Shown here: in pieces, positions 10,691-21,596 of the stretch
Numbering within the stretch: position 1 is the first letter of the stretch
How the letters are laid out: each line of letters begins with the position of its first letter
Origin: Leptodontidium sp. MPI-SDFR-AT-0119
Taxonomy: Eukaryota > Ascomycota > Leotiomycetes > Helotiales > Leptodontidiaceae
Length of the DNA stretch: 64,000 nucleotides
Direction: 5' to 3'
Assembly: GCA_020726505.1 (NCBI GenBank)
Contig: JAHLEZ010000019.1
Coordinates: 806,001-870,000 of the forward strand
The notes under the pieces: model-generated
Told to the model about the DNA's origin: nothing
Databases searched by the model: none
Seen by the model: only the letters and a program-made list of their open reading frames with translations
Translations under genes and position numbers: made by a program

Positions 10691-10754
10691 TGCCGAATCG
10701 ACCTCCCGATCTATTACATCTTATTGGGATTCCTGACATCACCTGACCTTCGTC

Positions 10755-10893
10755 TATCCGTTCCGCTGCTGCCAGGGTTGACTTTGCGCACGTGATCACG
10801 CTGTGACCACTGTTGGTCCCTGAAGCCACAGCCTGTCGCGTTTGGATCACAGCCTGAAGCGAGAAGTCAACCCTGGCAGCAGCGCAACGGATA
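10755..10893. mobile_element. MITE-like element, 29-bp terminal inverted repeats
   Basis: TATCCGTTCCGCTGCTGCCA... at 10755-10783 pairs with 10865-10893 over 29 bp with one mismatch. The outermost bases on both sides are TA, as for Tc1/mariner insertions. The 81-bp core is GC-richer than its surroundings and contains GTGATCAC. Total 139 bp, no coding capacity, so a non-autonomous element or a foldback. Confidence 0.6.
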
Positions 10894-10964
10894 GTTCTGT
10901 GTACGAGTCCAGGCCATAAACTGTTAATGAGGTATCGCGTGTTATAACAAATGGATTATTATAC

Positions 10965-11150
10965 AAGAGTCCATTGTGCAACATTTTTATACAGAAAGTC
11001 ATTGTGCGACAAGTAGTTGTGCAATAAGTCGTTATATAATAGGTCATTGTACAACAAGTTATTAAACAACAAGTAGACGTGTAACAAAATGTTGTGTAAC
11101 AAACTTATTCAGGTTTGTGCGACTAGGAAAGGGCAAATTTTGGCTCCAGA
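10965..11150. repeat. Second copy of the TTGTACAACAAG array
   Basis: About ten degenerate 13-16-bp units (e.g. TTGTGCGACAAGTAG, TTGTGCAATAAGTCG) at 10,970-11,100. They are followed by TTATTCAGGTTTGTGC and GGGCAAATTTTGGCTCCAG. Array plus flank matches 9,815-9,962, so the segment is a dispersed direct duplicate about 1.15 kb apart. 11,151-12,026 has no recognisable gene. Confidence 0.55.
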
Positions 11151-12026
11151 AATCTCCTCATATAAGATTAGTCGTGATATACTATAGATCTATTTTTATA
11201 AAGGTTCTTTTTAGGATCCTTAGGAGCCTGTTTTGGCTTCTCAAGTATTATCGTCAAAACTTAACAAAATTAATATCACAAGGCTAGGGTCTCTAACTAG
11301 TCTACTTGATTTAAGAGTTGAAAGATTGAATTTATGAGTGAAAAGTGAGTACAGCTTAGGGACTGCTCAGGTTGCTCAGGTGATCTGGGTGAGAAGAAAG
11401 GTGAGCCGAGGGTGAGCCAAGGGTGATTAGCGCCTGAGTAGAAGCGGCGAGCGTACTAACAGACCTCGGGACAATGAAAAAAAAAGTTATGTTCAACTAC
11501 CATTGAAGCTTTGTCGTCACGATAGACTCTTATACCCCTGTCAAAATTCCAACGAATCGGAGAGGCCAGAATCAAGTGATTTTCAAGTAGCACAGTTAAG
11601 GTTGGGAAGATCTGTCACCACTTCGTTTGCTCTATTTATAAGAGTTTTGACCATCTGGGGCTTGAGCGAATGATTCAAAAGATCTGGGATTGGCGTGTAT
11701 AAGCTTTAAACCTGATCTCGATTTGCATTTAAGGGGATTTCTTAAGGGGGAGGAGTGAGGACTCGATTTAAATTATATATAGTACTGCAGTGTTGAATTG
11801 CAAGTTCTTCTACGTTTAGTGTTAACTTTTTCATCCATGGAAGTATCCTAGCGATGCTCATCTCTCTCCGGGCAGCCGAAGCCATTGGCCTTGAATCCGT
11901 GAGAGGAGTAGCCGAGACCGGGTCTTAATCCAAAAAAAACGTCAAGCTTCTCGGTTGCCTGAAGCTCCCAGACCTTCTTTTTTACAGCCCCAAAGCCCAG
12001 TCTGGAGCTAATACCGTCGACTCTTC

Positions 12027-13649
12027 TCACACAGAGAGCGTAGTAGAACTTCGGTACTGCCCAAGGTCGCGGAGGTCAAATAGGCCCAGTGTGTCCTTTT
12101 TCCAACACCGTGCGTGCTGATCATCGGTCCCAAGACCCCGGACAATGGTGATTAGTGTGACGGGTTTAGAACGATAATCCAATATAAGGTAATCGTCATC
12201 CCCAACAAGAGTGACTAATACCTGACCCCTTTCACTAGTATTGTGTTCTTCCCTTTGGGCTTGATCGTCCAAGTATGGTTGAAATTCTCTCCGTTCATTT
12301 TGAAAGAAAGGATCGGCGGCCGTTGTCCCGGAGGAGCATGCTTCCAGATACTTGCATCTACAATAGGAATTGGATAATCAAAATCTGTTAACGAATCGCA
12401 TTTATGAATAAAATGATCCTCTTCCTGCTTCCATCCTTGGTCAAGGGCCACCAAGTCAGCGGGCTCTGTATGGAACTTTCCCGGGTAATGGCTCTTGATT
12501 TGTCTTCTTTGCGCATCCGGAGACAATGTCCACCACTCTATAGTTGGAATTGTGCGATACAGCGTGCCTGCTGCAGACGAAACCACAAGAGAGAGACACC
12601 AAAGAACATTTCTGGAAGGGCAAAATGGAATCCTCCATTGAAGACACGGGACAGGGTGTCCGTGACACCAGCAAAGGCAGCCAATGCATCCCCCTCGAAA
12701 GTGAGCTTTCGCCCGCAGTAGTCCTACACGAAATAAAATATTCGGATAGATCCGGCCATAGAGAATATTGCAACCCCTTTGCAAATTTCGAGAATCTATT
12801 CAGGCATTCATGGCCAGCTGGCTGGTCAGACCGCAAAGCATGTACATTCTGCTCGTCATATCCCTTGAAGCGAGGATATGGACACCATCTAAAGGCCCTC
12901 GCGTGGTGTTGTTTCTTCCTAGCACCTTGGCATTCATGCCAAATATTGCAGTGACACTCTCAAACAACGCACGCATCGAACAAGTAGATAACTCGCTGGG
13001 GGAAGATTCGCTCCTGAAGAGTCCACGCTCGTTTGCTCCAAGGAATTGCTGAAAGCATCTGAGATAGGGATATGGGCCCAAACTTGATCGAATCTGTGTC
13101 TCTGTGCAGTTTGAACCGGTCTTCTTTGTTGTAAGTTGTTCTTTTTGATTCCAATCTTTCTTGTTCTAGAGGTATGCTCATGATGGCATTTGAGGATCTT
13201 TGAGATGTCACGCGCTCGGTCCCTCGAAGACCGTGGTACGCATCCCCACCACCGGCAATAAAGATATGCGCCCGAATAGACACCGGCCGTTGTATTGATC
13301 TGTGCAAGCTTCGTTTCTGAGTCCTGTACAATGCAGAAGCGATCTATCCAGAGGTACCGCTCCCCATGGAGCCTCACGAGTCCAAAGACCCCCTTGAAAA
13401 GGCACCATCCTCCTGTAATTCCAGCAAATTATCTTCGGTAGTATCGACAGCTGGTTTGTCATCTTTAGGAGTTCCCCAGACATAGCTGAGAGCAAGGTAT
13501 CGTCGAAGCTGAAGGGCCGGCTGGAGGCAATTGTCGCGAAGGTTATCCAGCCAAAGTGGCCTGGCCACGGAACTGTAGTTCGTTTGGCAGTGAATGCCAT
13601 GCTCAGTATCACAAGTTGTGATCCAGCTTTTCACTTTACTAGTGTCCAT
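12027..13649 (-). pseudogene. HET-domain gene, multiply frameshifted (third HET relic)
   Basis: The minus strand carries a TOL/HET-E-type HET gene in pieces. The 5' piece (13649-13374) has LALSYVWGTPKDD. A second frame from 13,400 has GERYLWIDRFCIVQDSETKLAQIN and GVYSGAYL. A third (13331-12960) has GGGDAYHGLRG and PWSKRAWTLQERIFPQRVIYL. Between the first two, the usual 'IP.TI.DA..LVR' link is shortened. After DACVV a TGA stands where TGG (VYWEC-type motif) is expected. The next block is split again: WPDLSEYF in one frame, DYCGRKLTFEGDALAAFAGV in the next, with a TAG for CAG. The C-terminal part runs through 12784-12215 and 12272-12027. At least three frameshifts and two stops make it a clear pseudogene. 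Confidence 0.8.
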
Positions 13650-13759
13650 TCAAATCTTGTGTGGATACACTAAGCCAAATTCAGTAAACAACTATTCGTC
13701 CCTAGAGTGATACGGTGGGAGTACATACCATTGAGATCATTTGCATGCATGAAATCAGC

Positions 13760-13970
13760 GTGTTACTTCGCCCAGCCTAGCCTCCGCCCAAGTCAGCCTG
13801 CCCAATCCTTCCTCCTCCTCGCCTGCCTTCCAAGCAGCTACTCCTAGTTTAAACCTCCCCTTGGGGGTCTGCTTAGCCTAGCCTAGCCTAGGGGGGAGGC
13901 TGGGCTAGGCTGGGTAGGGCAAAATAAGGGTAGGTTTATATGGGGGTAGTTTAAGGGGGGGTGCCGATTA
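13760..13970. repeat. Foldback-like CCTAG/CTAGG region
   Basis: The left part is C-rich (GCCCAGCCTAGCC near 13,765; TTTAAACCTCCCC near 13,850) and the right part G-rich (GGCTAGGCTGGG near 13,900; GTTTAAGGGGGG near 13,948). Long imperfect inverted complementarity results. CCTAG is tandemly repeated at 13,876-13,892. No gene; probably a foldback element. Confidence 0.5.
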
Positions 13971-14134
13971 AACCTAGGAAATTAACCTCCAACGGGCCGG
14001 GTTCTTAACCATTATATTTCCAATGAATGATACATTGATTTCCACCTAATTAAACATTATTTTTAGTGGTGCTAATATTACTGTACATGATTTTATTTAT
14101 TTTGTGAATCTAACTCGTAAATTCGACTTTAAAT

Positions 14135-15107
14135 ATGTCTATCTTTGAATCGTCACTTTTTATTCATCTTCTCTTTAAATTACCTTATAATATGGCTTCT
14201 TTTACAATTGCCATTAACATCGACGACGGCGATTCTAATCTAACTACTCTCAATTCAAGGGATACGCCTTTAATCCATGAAGCAACGATACCCCTCAATT
14301 TTAAGCTCTTTAAAAAGCTTTGGGCGACAAAATCCAATATTAACAGGTCCTCGACAGCATACCGCAAGACTAAAGAATTAAGATCAATTCGGTTCGATAT
14401 ATTACGTATTAGCTATATCATACGCCGAGAGAAATCCAGTATGCATGGTATTAAGGCCCTTAGCAATTATTAAAGCTTTTCTAGGTATCTGAAGGTATAT
14501 ATCTTATTTATCTTATATATAGTGCTAATTGGCCTAGGAAAAGATAAACAGTGCAAGCCTCTCTAAAACTGAAAGTACTAGAAGTGTAGATAGTGCGATT
14601 ATACTCAATTCTCTATTGCTAATTCTCAAAATAAGATCGATTACCTACTACGAACCCACGAAATATTAAAGTACGGCAAGAGGACTTTAGTTTAACCTAC
14701 AATACACTGGAATAGCAAACCCACAACCGAAAAGTTCTAATTCGCCAGTCCGAGGCATACGTTAACATCGCTGTTATAATCAAAAAACAGCTACTTATCG
14801 ATACTCTAGTAGCCTTTATTATCATCTATCAACTTTCGCTTGGTCTAATAGTCAATACGTTGTTTATTAAGCTTTTGAAAATATTATACCCAAATATCAA
14901 TCAACTATTACCCTAGGCTAGCAAAACCATATGTGGATGAATTATAACTACTTTGAAAGCCCGAAAAGAAGTGTTGAAGGAGGAACTACGCGCATCCCAC
15001 AGCAAAATGCACTTCTCATTCGATCTTTAGACTTCTCCTAACCATTTGGCCCTAATTAGGATCATTATACACTACATAAACGTAGTAGAAGTCAATAAAT
15101 CAGTAAG
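14135..15107 (+). pseudogene. hAT-family transposase, N-terminal half, RIP-mutated
   Basis: Short frames broken mainly by TAA/TAG read as a hAT transposase. Near 14,565-14,690 a decayed BED-type zinc finger is visible (CRQC-like pair, then LLRTHEILKYGKRTL). Near 14,780-14,930 comes LLIDTLVAFIIIY followed by LYPNINQLLP and KTICGW. Near 14,940-15,090 KEVLKEEL, SHSKMHFSFD and SPNHLALIRIIIHYI match the hAT block 'K..LK..L..S.SKIH.SFD.WTSPN'. The catalytic DDE core and C-terminal dimerisation region further along are missing. The ORF at 14135-14473 is probably its N-terminal part. Alternative: separate ORFs, unlikely given the motif order. Confidence 0.65.
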
Positions 15108-15747
15108 TTATGTTCGTATTAATATTTTCTATCGAATGTCACTAGTGGCCCCGACATCCGGCTTAACTTCACTTGATCATTTCTCATTTACCACGCAATA
15201 TTTTTAAAAGATAATTATATATTCTAATAGCGCTCAATTGGCTCTTTAAAACGTACTCTTCAGTTTCTTATAATATTGCGTGGTAGATGCGTTATTCGCC
15301 AATGCGATTTATCTAGGCTATCCCACCACGAGCTTATTTCAACTACGTTGCATCTTGTTTAGGCGCCGAAGGACGATTAGGATACCAATAGCTCGCCTCT
15401 TTGTGTGTTGGCTTGAAGCCGTGCAGCGTGGCGTCCATGCAAATTTCCTTTCGAGGCAGCGATTGGGTGCCAGGAAAAAGACACATAAGTTTCGATTGGA
15501 CGCTGAAAAGCGGCTGAGATCTCGACGTTCGCCCAGTTCATATGCGGATGTGAGCACGTGTCTGGCGCCTTCCATGCAATGTTTCTCCTAAGGCTGCGCG
15601 ATTGGATGGCACTACATAAACAATTCCTATTGAGAGCGATGTCCACCTTAGTCACGTTTCGAGACTAGTTTCTTAGTAGTAGTGAGGTTGAGATGGTGGT
15701 GCTTAGAAGTCAACCTTGCTCTAGTGGTTCTTTTATCTGACAGGATT
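15108..15747. other. Repeat-derived DNA, no gene recognised
   Basis: 15,280-15,655 stays open in several frames on both strands (103-codon frame + at 15280, 92-codon frame - at 15655) but shows no known domain. It is GC-richer than the hAT relic before it and is probably non-coding repeat. Confidence 0.3.
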
Positions 15748-16086
15748 TATCCCCTTAACTGCCAGAAGCACTTCTGGCACCTTTTTCTAGGGGGTTGCCA
15801 TCACTACAGGGCCCGTGCGCCGGGTAAACAAAAACATCAACAACTACGTTTCCCCTCCTAATTTCCTACCTAAACATTCTACTTTCAATGCAATCATCAT
15901 GCCCGAAGACGCAACGAAAGATCCTACCGATGCAGGGACCTTACGACCACTTGTGAAGCCTTTACAACGATGACGACTGCCTGTAATCTTGGTGTTCTTC
16001 GCTTAATTTAGGGTCTGGCGGGGTCTCGCTACAGGGGTCTTCAGGGGTCTTCAGGGGCACAGATTTCTGGCAGTTAAGGGGGGATA
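15748..16086. mobile_element. MITE-like element with TA-flanked ~20-bp TIRs
   Basis: TATCCCCTTAACTGCCAGAA at 15748-15767 is matched at 16065-16086 by its reverse complement with two extra G in the G-run. Both ends are TA. Just inside the left end, GCCAGAAGCACTTCTGGC forms a hairpin. Near the right end AGGGGTCTTC is repeated. At 339 bp with no ORF of note, it fits a non-autonomous Tc1/mariner-type element. Confidence 0.65.
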
Positions 16087-16280
16087 GAACGATCAAGGGT
16101 TTTATGTCTCTATCTAGACTCTCCGACGCTACATTTGGGCACCTTTCAATTATTGTTTTAGATCTATAGATACAAATCCGTATAAGTAGGGAGCACAGCT
16201 ATTTCTAGAAAGCCTTGGAGACTGCTGCTACGAGACCAACCGAATTTGGTAAGCGCATGGTCGGAAAGAACCGGCAAAAT

Positions 16281-17106
16281 TTAGCATTGGATTGAAGTGA
16301 CGGTTCGTCTCAACAACTGTGACTTCAATAACCATATGCGCTCGTCTTCATTATCGATCTCAAGCTTCAGACTCGCTAGCTCTCTTTCTCTCTTCTTGAG
16401 AGATTGCGGTGCTGCTTCTCGGTCATTCTCTAGGCCGGCCACTTGACTCTTCGAGGTCTTCCGCCTTTTGTCAACTTCGGCCTTAGCTAAATTCGGATCC
16501 TTAATGTATAAGCTTGATACCTGCATCAAGTCTTCCAAGTCCTGTCTCGTCTTCTCCAGTTCCGCTTGCACGCTACCTGTCGGTTGCAATGCCGTCCTCA
16601 AATCACTTCTTGCTGCAACTGCATATTCACCTCCACAAGCTCCTTCTCAAGTCATGCAGCAATGTCTGCCCTTTCCGTTGACTCTCGGCGGCTGCCCACG
16701 CTGCATCCATTTCTGCTTCGAGGTCATAGAGAGCCTGATCTTCTTGTTCCAAGACTCCTGCCTCTCTGCTTATCAATACGAGTATTTGCTTGAGGCTAAG
16801 GGTCTCTGTTTCGATGCCAATGCCTATTCCATCTGCGATACCGAGCCCCTCGCCCGAAATCAACTTCTGTCATTCGAGAATCTTCACGCGAGCATTTCCA
16901 TCACACGCCAGGTTGTTCTGACACTAGAGAGCAATGAACTTTGCGATCGACTTTTTTAGATCCTCGCTTTCATCGAACTGCGCTCCCACCGCAGGAAGGG
17001 CTTCAAAATAAAGTTTATCTGAATGGATAGTTTCGCAATCACCGTTTCGTAGTTCTGCTCAAGTTGGAGTCGTCCTGTAAAGACTGTATTCATCTTCTCC
17101 ACTCAT
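16281..17106 (-). pseudogene. Coiled-coil protein gene, degraded
   Basis: From ATG at 17106 one minus-strand frame (MSGEDEYSLYRT..., then LYFEALPAVGAQFDE) runs to about 16,627 with three internal stops (TGA, TAG, TGA). A frameshift then leads to the frame 16601-16281 (QAELEKTRQDLEDLM..., KKRERELASLKLEID). The whole is rich in Glu, Lys, Leu and Gln with heptad-like spacing, so a coiled coil of about 270 residues. No named family is recognised. It is broken and lies next to MITE and RIP-affected DNA. An unrecognised intron could remove one of the breaks but not all. Confidence 0.5.
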
Positions 17107-17331
17107 TCTCTAGTCTGCTTAATCTTTAAAAGTATAAAATGAATGCTCGGACGTTTTGTGTTTTTAGAAGCGAGTTTTGTTAAAGTTCTTTAAGCAAAAG
17201 TAGTTCGATTGTTATGTGATGCGCAAACTGTCACAGCTGGCGCTTTCGCTGTGCTACTCACAATATATATATAGATAAACTATAATCTACTCCCACTGGC
17301 TAACTAGATATCCTACCGCCACCAAAACCCC

Positions 17332-18457
17332 TCAGAATACCATGCGCCGCTTCAAAAAGTCTAGCTGCCTTTGCAAAATGACCTCCACATCCCCAAATAT
17401 CCAATCAAGATGCCCCTTTCCCTTCAAGATATCAAGCTCCTTAGGCTCCTTCATGTGGTCATAACACTCGAGCTGATCCTTTGCGGGACACGAAACGTCA
17501 AGCTCAGGTGTCACCATCATGGCTGGCGTCGGGGAGATGTTGTGCACGATGTTCAGGATGTTCCACGACAGGGCTCGGTAGTAGGTCTGAACGGAGATGC
17601 GGTTCTCGACTTCGATGCCGAGGCGCGCCAGGGCGGGCATCATCTCCGCCGGCATCTGGAGCCCATTGGGGATGCTGCCGTCCTCGTTGATGTATGGGAG
17701 GTACATAGGCTTTCCGCCCGCCAGGCGGGTGACGCGGTCGTGCATGGCCAGCTCGAGGATCGGTTGGCGTCTTTCTGGCAGGCCGGTTGAGTCGATCAGG
17801 GGCGCGATCGAGATCATTGCGGCGATTCGCTTGCTGCGGATAGGTTTCTCGTTAAGCTGATGGAGACCAGGGGAAAGGGATATAAGAGGAGGGAGCGAGG
17901 GGGAGAGTAAAAGATATGAAGACGGGGATGAGGTTACGTACTCAAAAGCTGCTGCCGCAAGGGTAACATTGCCACCAAAACACAGACCCCAGAGTGCGAT
18001 TTTGGTCTCATCAACCCAAGGGCTCTCTTTTAGCCAGGTCACGGCGTCATGGAGGTCTTCAGCCTGCAGTCTTGCGTCGATCTGCGTGCAGGCATGGAGG
18101 TTAAGAGGTGGTGATCTCCAGCTGAGAGACGATAGAAACTTACATCATTCCTTGGCTCTCCATCACTGGTACCTATGCCGCGAGGATCATAGAGAAGACA
18201 GTTGATGCCATGCTCTTGAAACCACTTCGCGAGGTCGGGCAAGGTGGCATCCATGGGCATGTTGAACTACGAAGATGTCAGTCCATGGGTTGCCTCGAAG
18301 CAAAGCACCGAGCGGCTGCTAGCACGGGACTGCGTACTCCTGGGGACATGATCATGGCTGGGCCGTTCTTTGTTGCGGTAAATAACCAACCACGCAGGGT
18401 CGAGCCGTCGAGGGTTTTGAACTCGACATCGAGGCGGGACAAATCGCTGGCCGTCAT
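17332..18457 (-). CDS. Alpha/beta hydrolase, polyketide-release/transfer type
   Basis: Four exons (18457-18338, 18266-18144, 18081-17942, 17833-17332), introns of 71, 62 and 108 bp, give 294 residues. Start chosen because [18 protein letters not shown] precedes the family's LRGWLF strand. The nucleophile elbow is GLCFGG (about residue 114), with Cys where Ser is usual; TPELDV and GKGHLDW supply the expected acid and histidine. [24 protein letters not shown] and [10 protein letters not shown] are typical of the family that includes polyketide transferase/thiohydrolase partners of fungal PKSs (fumagillin Af380, PsoB-like). Such enzymes take the chain from the PKS carrier protein by hydrolysis or transfer. 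It lies beside a PKS that has no release domain, so chain release is the likely job. No signal peptide. Known: family role. Inferred: substrate. Four TCGG motifs lie about 250 bp upstream (18704-18729). Confidence 0.85.
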
Positions 18458-18745
18458 TGCATTCTTTTCTGAAAGAGTTGAGCGGGAGACAGCAAATGAA
18501 GATGATGGTGGTTGCAGCCAGAGAGATAGGGGCCAATGTAAATGTATAAGTCGGAAGCCGCGTGATACAAGGAGTAAGTAACTACTTACCAGGCGAAGGC
18601 TAATATTGCAACATGTGCGCAGTGAGAATTTAATCAGGTCGCAGGGCCGTAGATTCGACGATCGCCAACTGCAAAGCCGGAGCCCATTTTTGGCGACCCG
18701 ATCTCGGGACTGTCGGAGTCGGAGGTCGGGTCAGCTCTGCCACTA

Positions 18746-19207
18746 CAACTAACTAGTCGGAATCCTGATTTCAAGCAAGCCGCAGCGATTTACCCCTCCG
18801 AAATCAATTTGAGGGCCACCGACAACTACACAACAACACTTACTATTAAAATAAAAAGTTGATCGTGGTAAAATCTTCCATAAAGTAAGTACTTTGATTA
18901 AAACAGATTTTTATGTAGCATGATATTCGTGGAGTAATGAATGAATCCCTTGTAACGGGCATTTTTAGTGGCTCGCGTCTTGCCCGCCTCTTAATTTTGC
19001 AACGTTTCTATTCCTTAAATAACTTTACAACAACGCAGCTAGATTAAACTTTGTAAGCATAAAAATAATGCACTAAGTGCCAATTTTGCAGCGATCAACT
19101 TTTTATATATTTAAACGTTGTTTTCATAAAGTTGGTTTTGGGAAGTCTGAGGGGTAAATCGCTCCAGAGGTTGGTGAGGCAAAAAAAAAAATCCAACTAG
19201 TTAGTTG
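18746..19207. mobile_element. AT-rich MITE inside the PKS locus
   Basis: CAACTAACTAGT (18746-18757) and AGCGATTTACCCCT (18784-18797) on the left are mirrored by ACTAGTTAGTTG (19196-19207) and AGGGGTAAATCGCT (19150-19163) on the right. This gives about 50 bp of interrupted terminal inverted repeat around a very AT-rich core. No coding capacity. It sits between the hydrolase and the reductase. Confidence 0.65.
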
Positions 19208-20456
19208 TACAGCTGTACGGGGCGGAAGTAAACAGTTTGAACTGACACGCTTTGGACGTTCAGAACTGAATTCTTGCGTGACATCCTGCTTGTCAAGTCC
19301 CCACTTCCCTTGCCTTAAATTATGAAATCCTTGTTTGAATGCACCAACAAGTACGAGACGATCTAAAGATACGAAGCTTGCTCATTTTCCGGTATAAATC
19401 GATTTGGTAGTAATTGAAACTTTTGAGAGATCTGTGGAGCATCTATGCACCTTAAACAAGATCGCATATACTGTAGTCAAAAACAGTATTTTGTTGCTAC
19501 AATCTCTCGACTCTAGAAGGTCACTATCATTCGTAATTTAAACTCGTCCAAAATCAAACACAAGAACAGTAGAAGTGACTTTCAAAACCGTTGACCCTCG
19601 ACATCTCAACTGTTGTTCTTAGTTTTCAATGGGGTTCTGAGCATTCTTTTATGCTCTGATGAGAACAGTCTTGGAGTCTTGAATATCCAATGGATGAAAT
19701 CTCCATCTGCGGTGACCCCGGATATTCTGCCATTCGCAATTTGCCATGCAATACTTCCAACAATGCACGAGTCAATAAACGAATCAGGTCATGTAGTTAG
19801 GTTAAGTTGTTAGGTACGCAAAATTCTTACCAGCGTTGTAATGTGACCCAACTGAAATGCCGTGCATGTGTTGCCACGTAGAGATTTCTCTGCACCGTTT
19901 CCAACTTGCGTCCCCTTAGATTTGCTATTTGTCACAGTGTCTGAACTCATACCATATGCTGAGGAGCCATCATTCGTCACTCTATCTAAGTTCAAGTGGT
20001 TATCATTTGCCTGCGTCAACTATCATCTCATATGATCAGCAATCCGACTACTTCTGACGTCAGTCTGGTCATATTTACCTCGTGAAGCATCATTTTGTCG
20101 AAGAGTAACATGCTATCGACGAGCAGATAATTCTAGCGAGTCTAGATTTCCTTGGCAAGTGCAATAGTGATTCGGGACCAAAAAGATGGATCGAGGAAAG
20201 TGGTCCATTTACAATTAATTAGTTTGCAGAGTTAAATAAACTAACTTTAGTCTGTTTAGTCCGTCTAATTTAACGGCGAAATCATTGACTATACTGTAAT
20301 TCGAGTAAAGTAACAGAAGCCCCTGCCCTGAATCGAAGCCACAGTATCAATACATCAATGCATCAAAACCAAGCTTGCGAACTCGAGGCCAGGTCAAGGA
20401 ATTATATCCCATTCATTGCATCAACTACCTACTCCGCCATTTGATGGATACCCAGC
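19208..20456. other. Intergenic, possible gene remnant
   Basis: No gene I can support. A 69-codon minus frame (20019-19810) followed by a GTAAGA donor-like site could be the remnant of a spliced gene, but it matches nothing I recognise. The DNA is moderately AT-rich and may include decayed element ends. Confidence 0.3.
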
Positions 20457-21596
20457 CTAGTGTCCCAGCAACGGCACTACGAGCTTCGCGGCATGCACCT
20501 TCCCCATTTTCAAGTCGTCCATCGCCTCTAGCAAATTCCCCAAGCCACCATCCCGGATTTGCAGCGGATGATGCCTGACATTTCCATTGTGCAACCAGTT
20601 CTCCGTCAGCGCAAACAACTGCTTGCCGAACTGCCTGTGCTCAGGCGAAGGCGGACGCCCATACGTTCCCGTCATATGGACCCCATCCCCCATAATTGCG
20701 TCAGCCAGGAACCAGTCCGCACGCACATCCCTCCGCGTGTACTTCACCGCGGTAGCGATGGTCTCGAGCGCGATATAACTGCCGCCCGATGCGCCGATGG
20801 CGCCGTAGCACATCTTCATGGTGGCGGCGTCGGTGACGCAGTCTAGGACGTAGTTGAGTCGGTTGTCCGTGTGCACGCGGATGTCAGCAGCGCAGGCGGG
20901 AGAGTGGTAGTCGAAGCAGGCGGCGGCGCCGTAGGACGAGCACAGCGCGTTGTTGGCTGGCGAGCATGTGACAATGGGTGTGTATCCGGCCCTAGATGCG
21001 GAGAGACGAGGTCAGTAGGAGAAGGGAAATTGATGGTTCTGAGAAAGAACAGTTCTGGGATTCTGGTAATCTCGTTCGCTCACTCACATCTTCAAGAGCT
21101 GAGTTGCCATGGTGCCTGTGGCAGTAGCTCCTCCTGAGACCAGCACCGTCTCCCCCTTGCCCTCAAACATTGACAGCTCCAGTCCAGGGGCCTGGAAAAG
21201 AGCCAGGCCAGCCGCTGACATTGAGAGCCCGATCGAACATGCCTGCGCGAAAGAAAAAGCCTCAGGGATGTGACAGCTGATGTCCTCCTCTGCCAGAGCG
21301 AACTCCGCAAAGGCACCTTTGGTCTTGTCTCCGGCGTCTGAGCCAAAGGCGACGGCGAGGACGCGGTCACCTTCCTTGAACCGTGTCACGCTGTCGCCCA
21401 CCTTGGCGACGGTACCGGCAAAGTCACAGCCACCGAGGGACCCAGGGGCGCTGGAAAAGTCGACAATCTTTGCGTCGCGTGGGTTGAGAGCGACGGCGTG
21501 CACACGGACGAGCATTGAGCCTCGTTGCGGGACGGGAATATCGACATCTTCGGCTAAGCGGTAGCCGCCTGATTCGGCACCCACGAGAGCCTTCAT
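20457..21596 (-). CDS. Stand-alone trans-acting enoyl reductase (LovC-like MDR)
   Basis: Two exons, 21596-21088 and 20991-20457, with a 96-bp intron (GTGAGT...CTAG), encode 347 residues, the usual size of fungal trans-ERs. MKALVGAESGGYRL, ALNPRDAKIVDF and GCDFAGTVAKVGDSV form the N-terminal GroES-like domain. VSGGATATGTMATQLLK is the NADPH-binding loop, with the family's GGxTATGT pattern. The second exon carries AGYTPIVTCSP and LDCVTDAATM. There are no structural zinc cysteines, as in LovC. These enzymes reduce the enoyl thioester on PKSs whose own ER is dead. Here the divergent neighbour 537 bp away is such a PKS, so partnership is very likely. An (ATCA)n microsatellite lies in its 5' leader. 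Confidence 0.93.

Noticed and set aside
12404..13052. Long + strand ORFs over the third HET relic
   Set aside because: HET motifs are all on the minus strand; the + frames show no domain.
15280..15655. Overlapping 100-codon ORFs on both strands as genes
   Set aside because: No recognised domain and a repeat-rich setting; listed only as unrecognised repeat-derived DNA.
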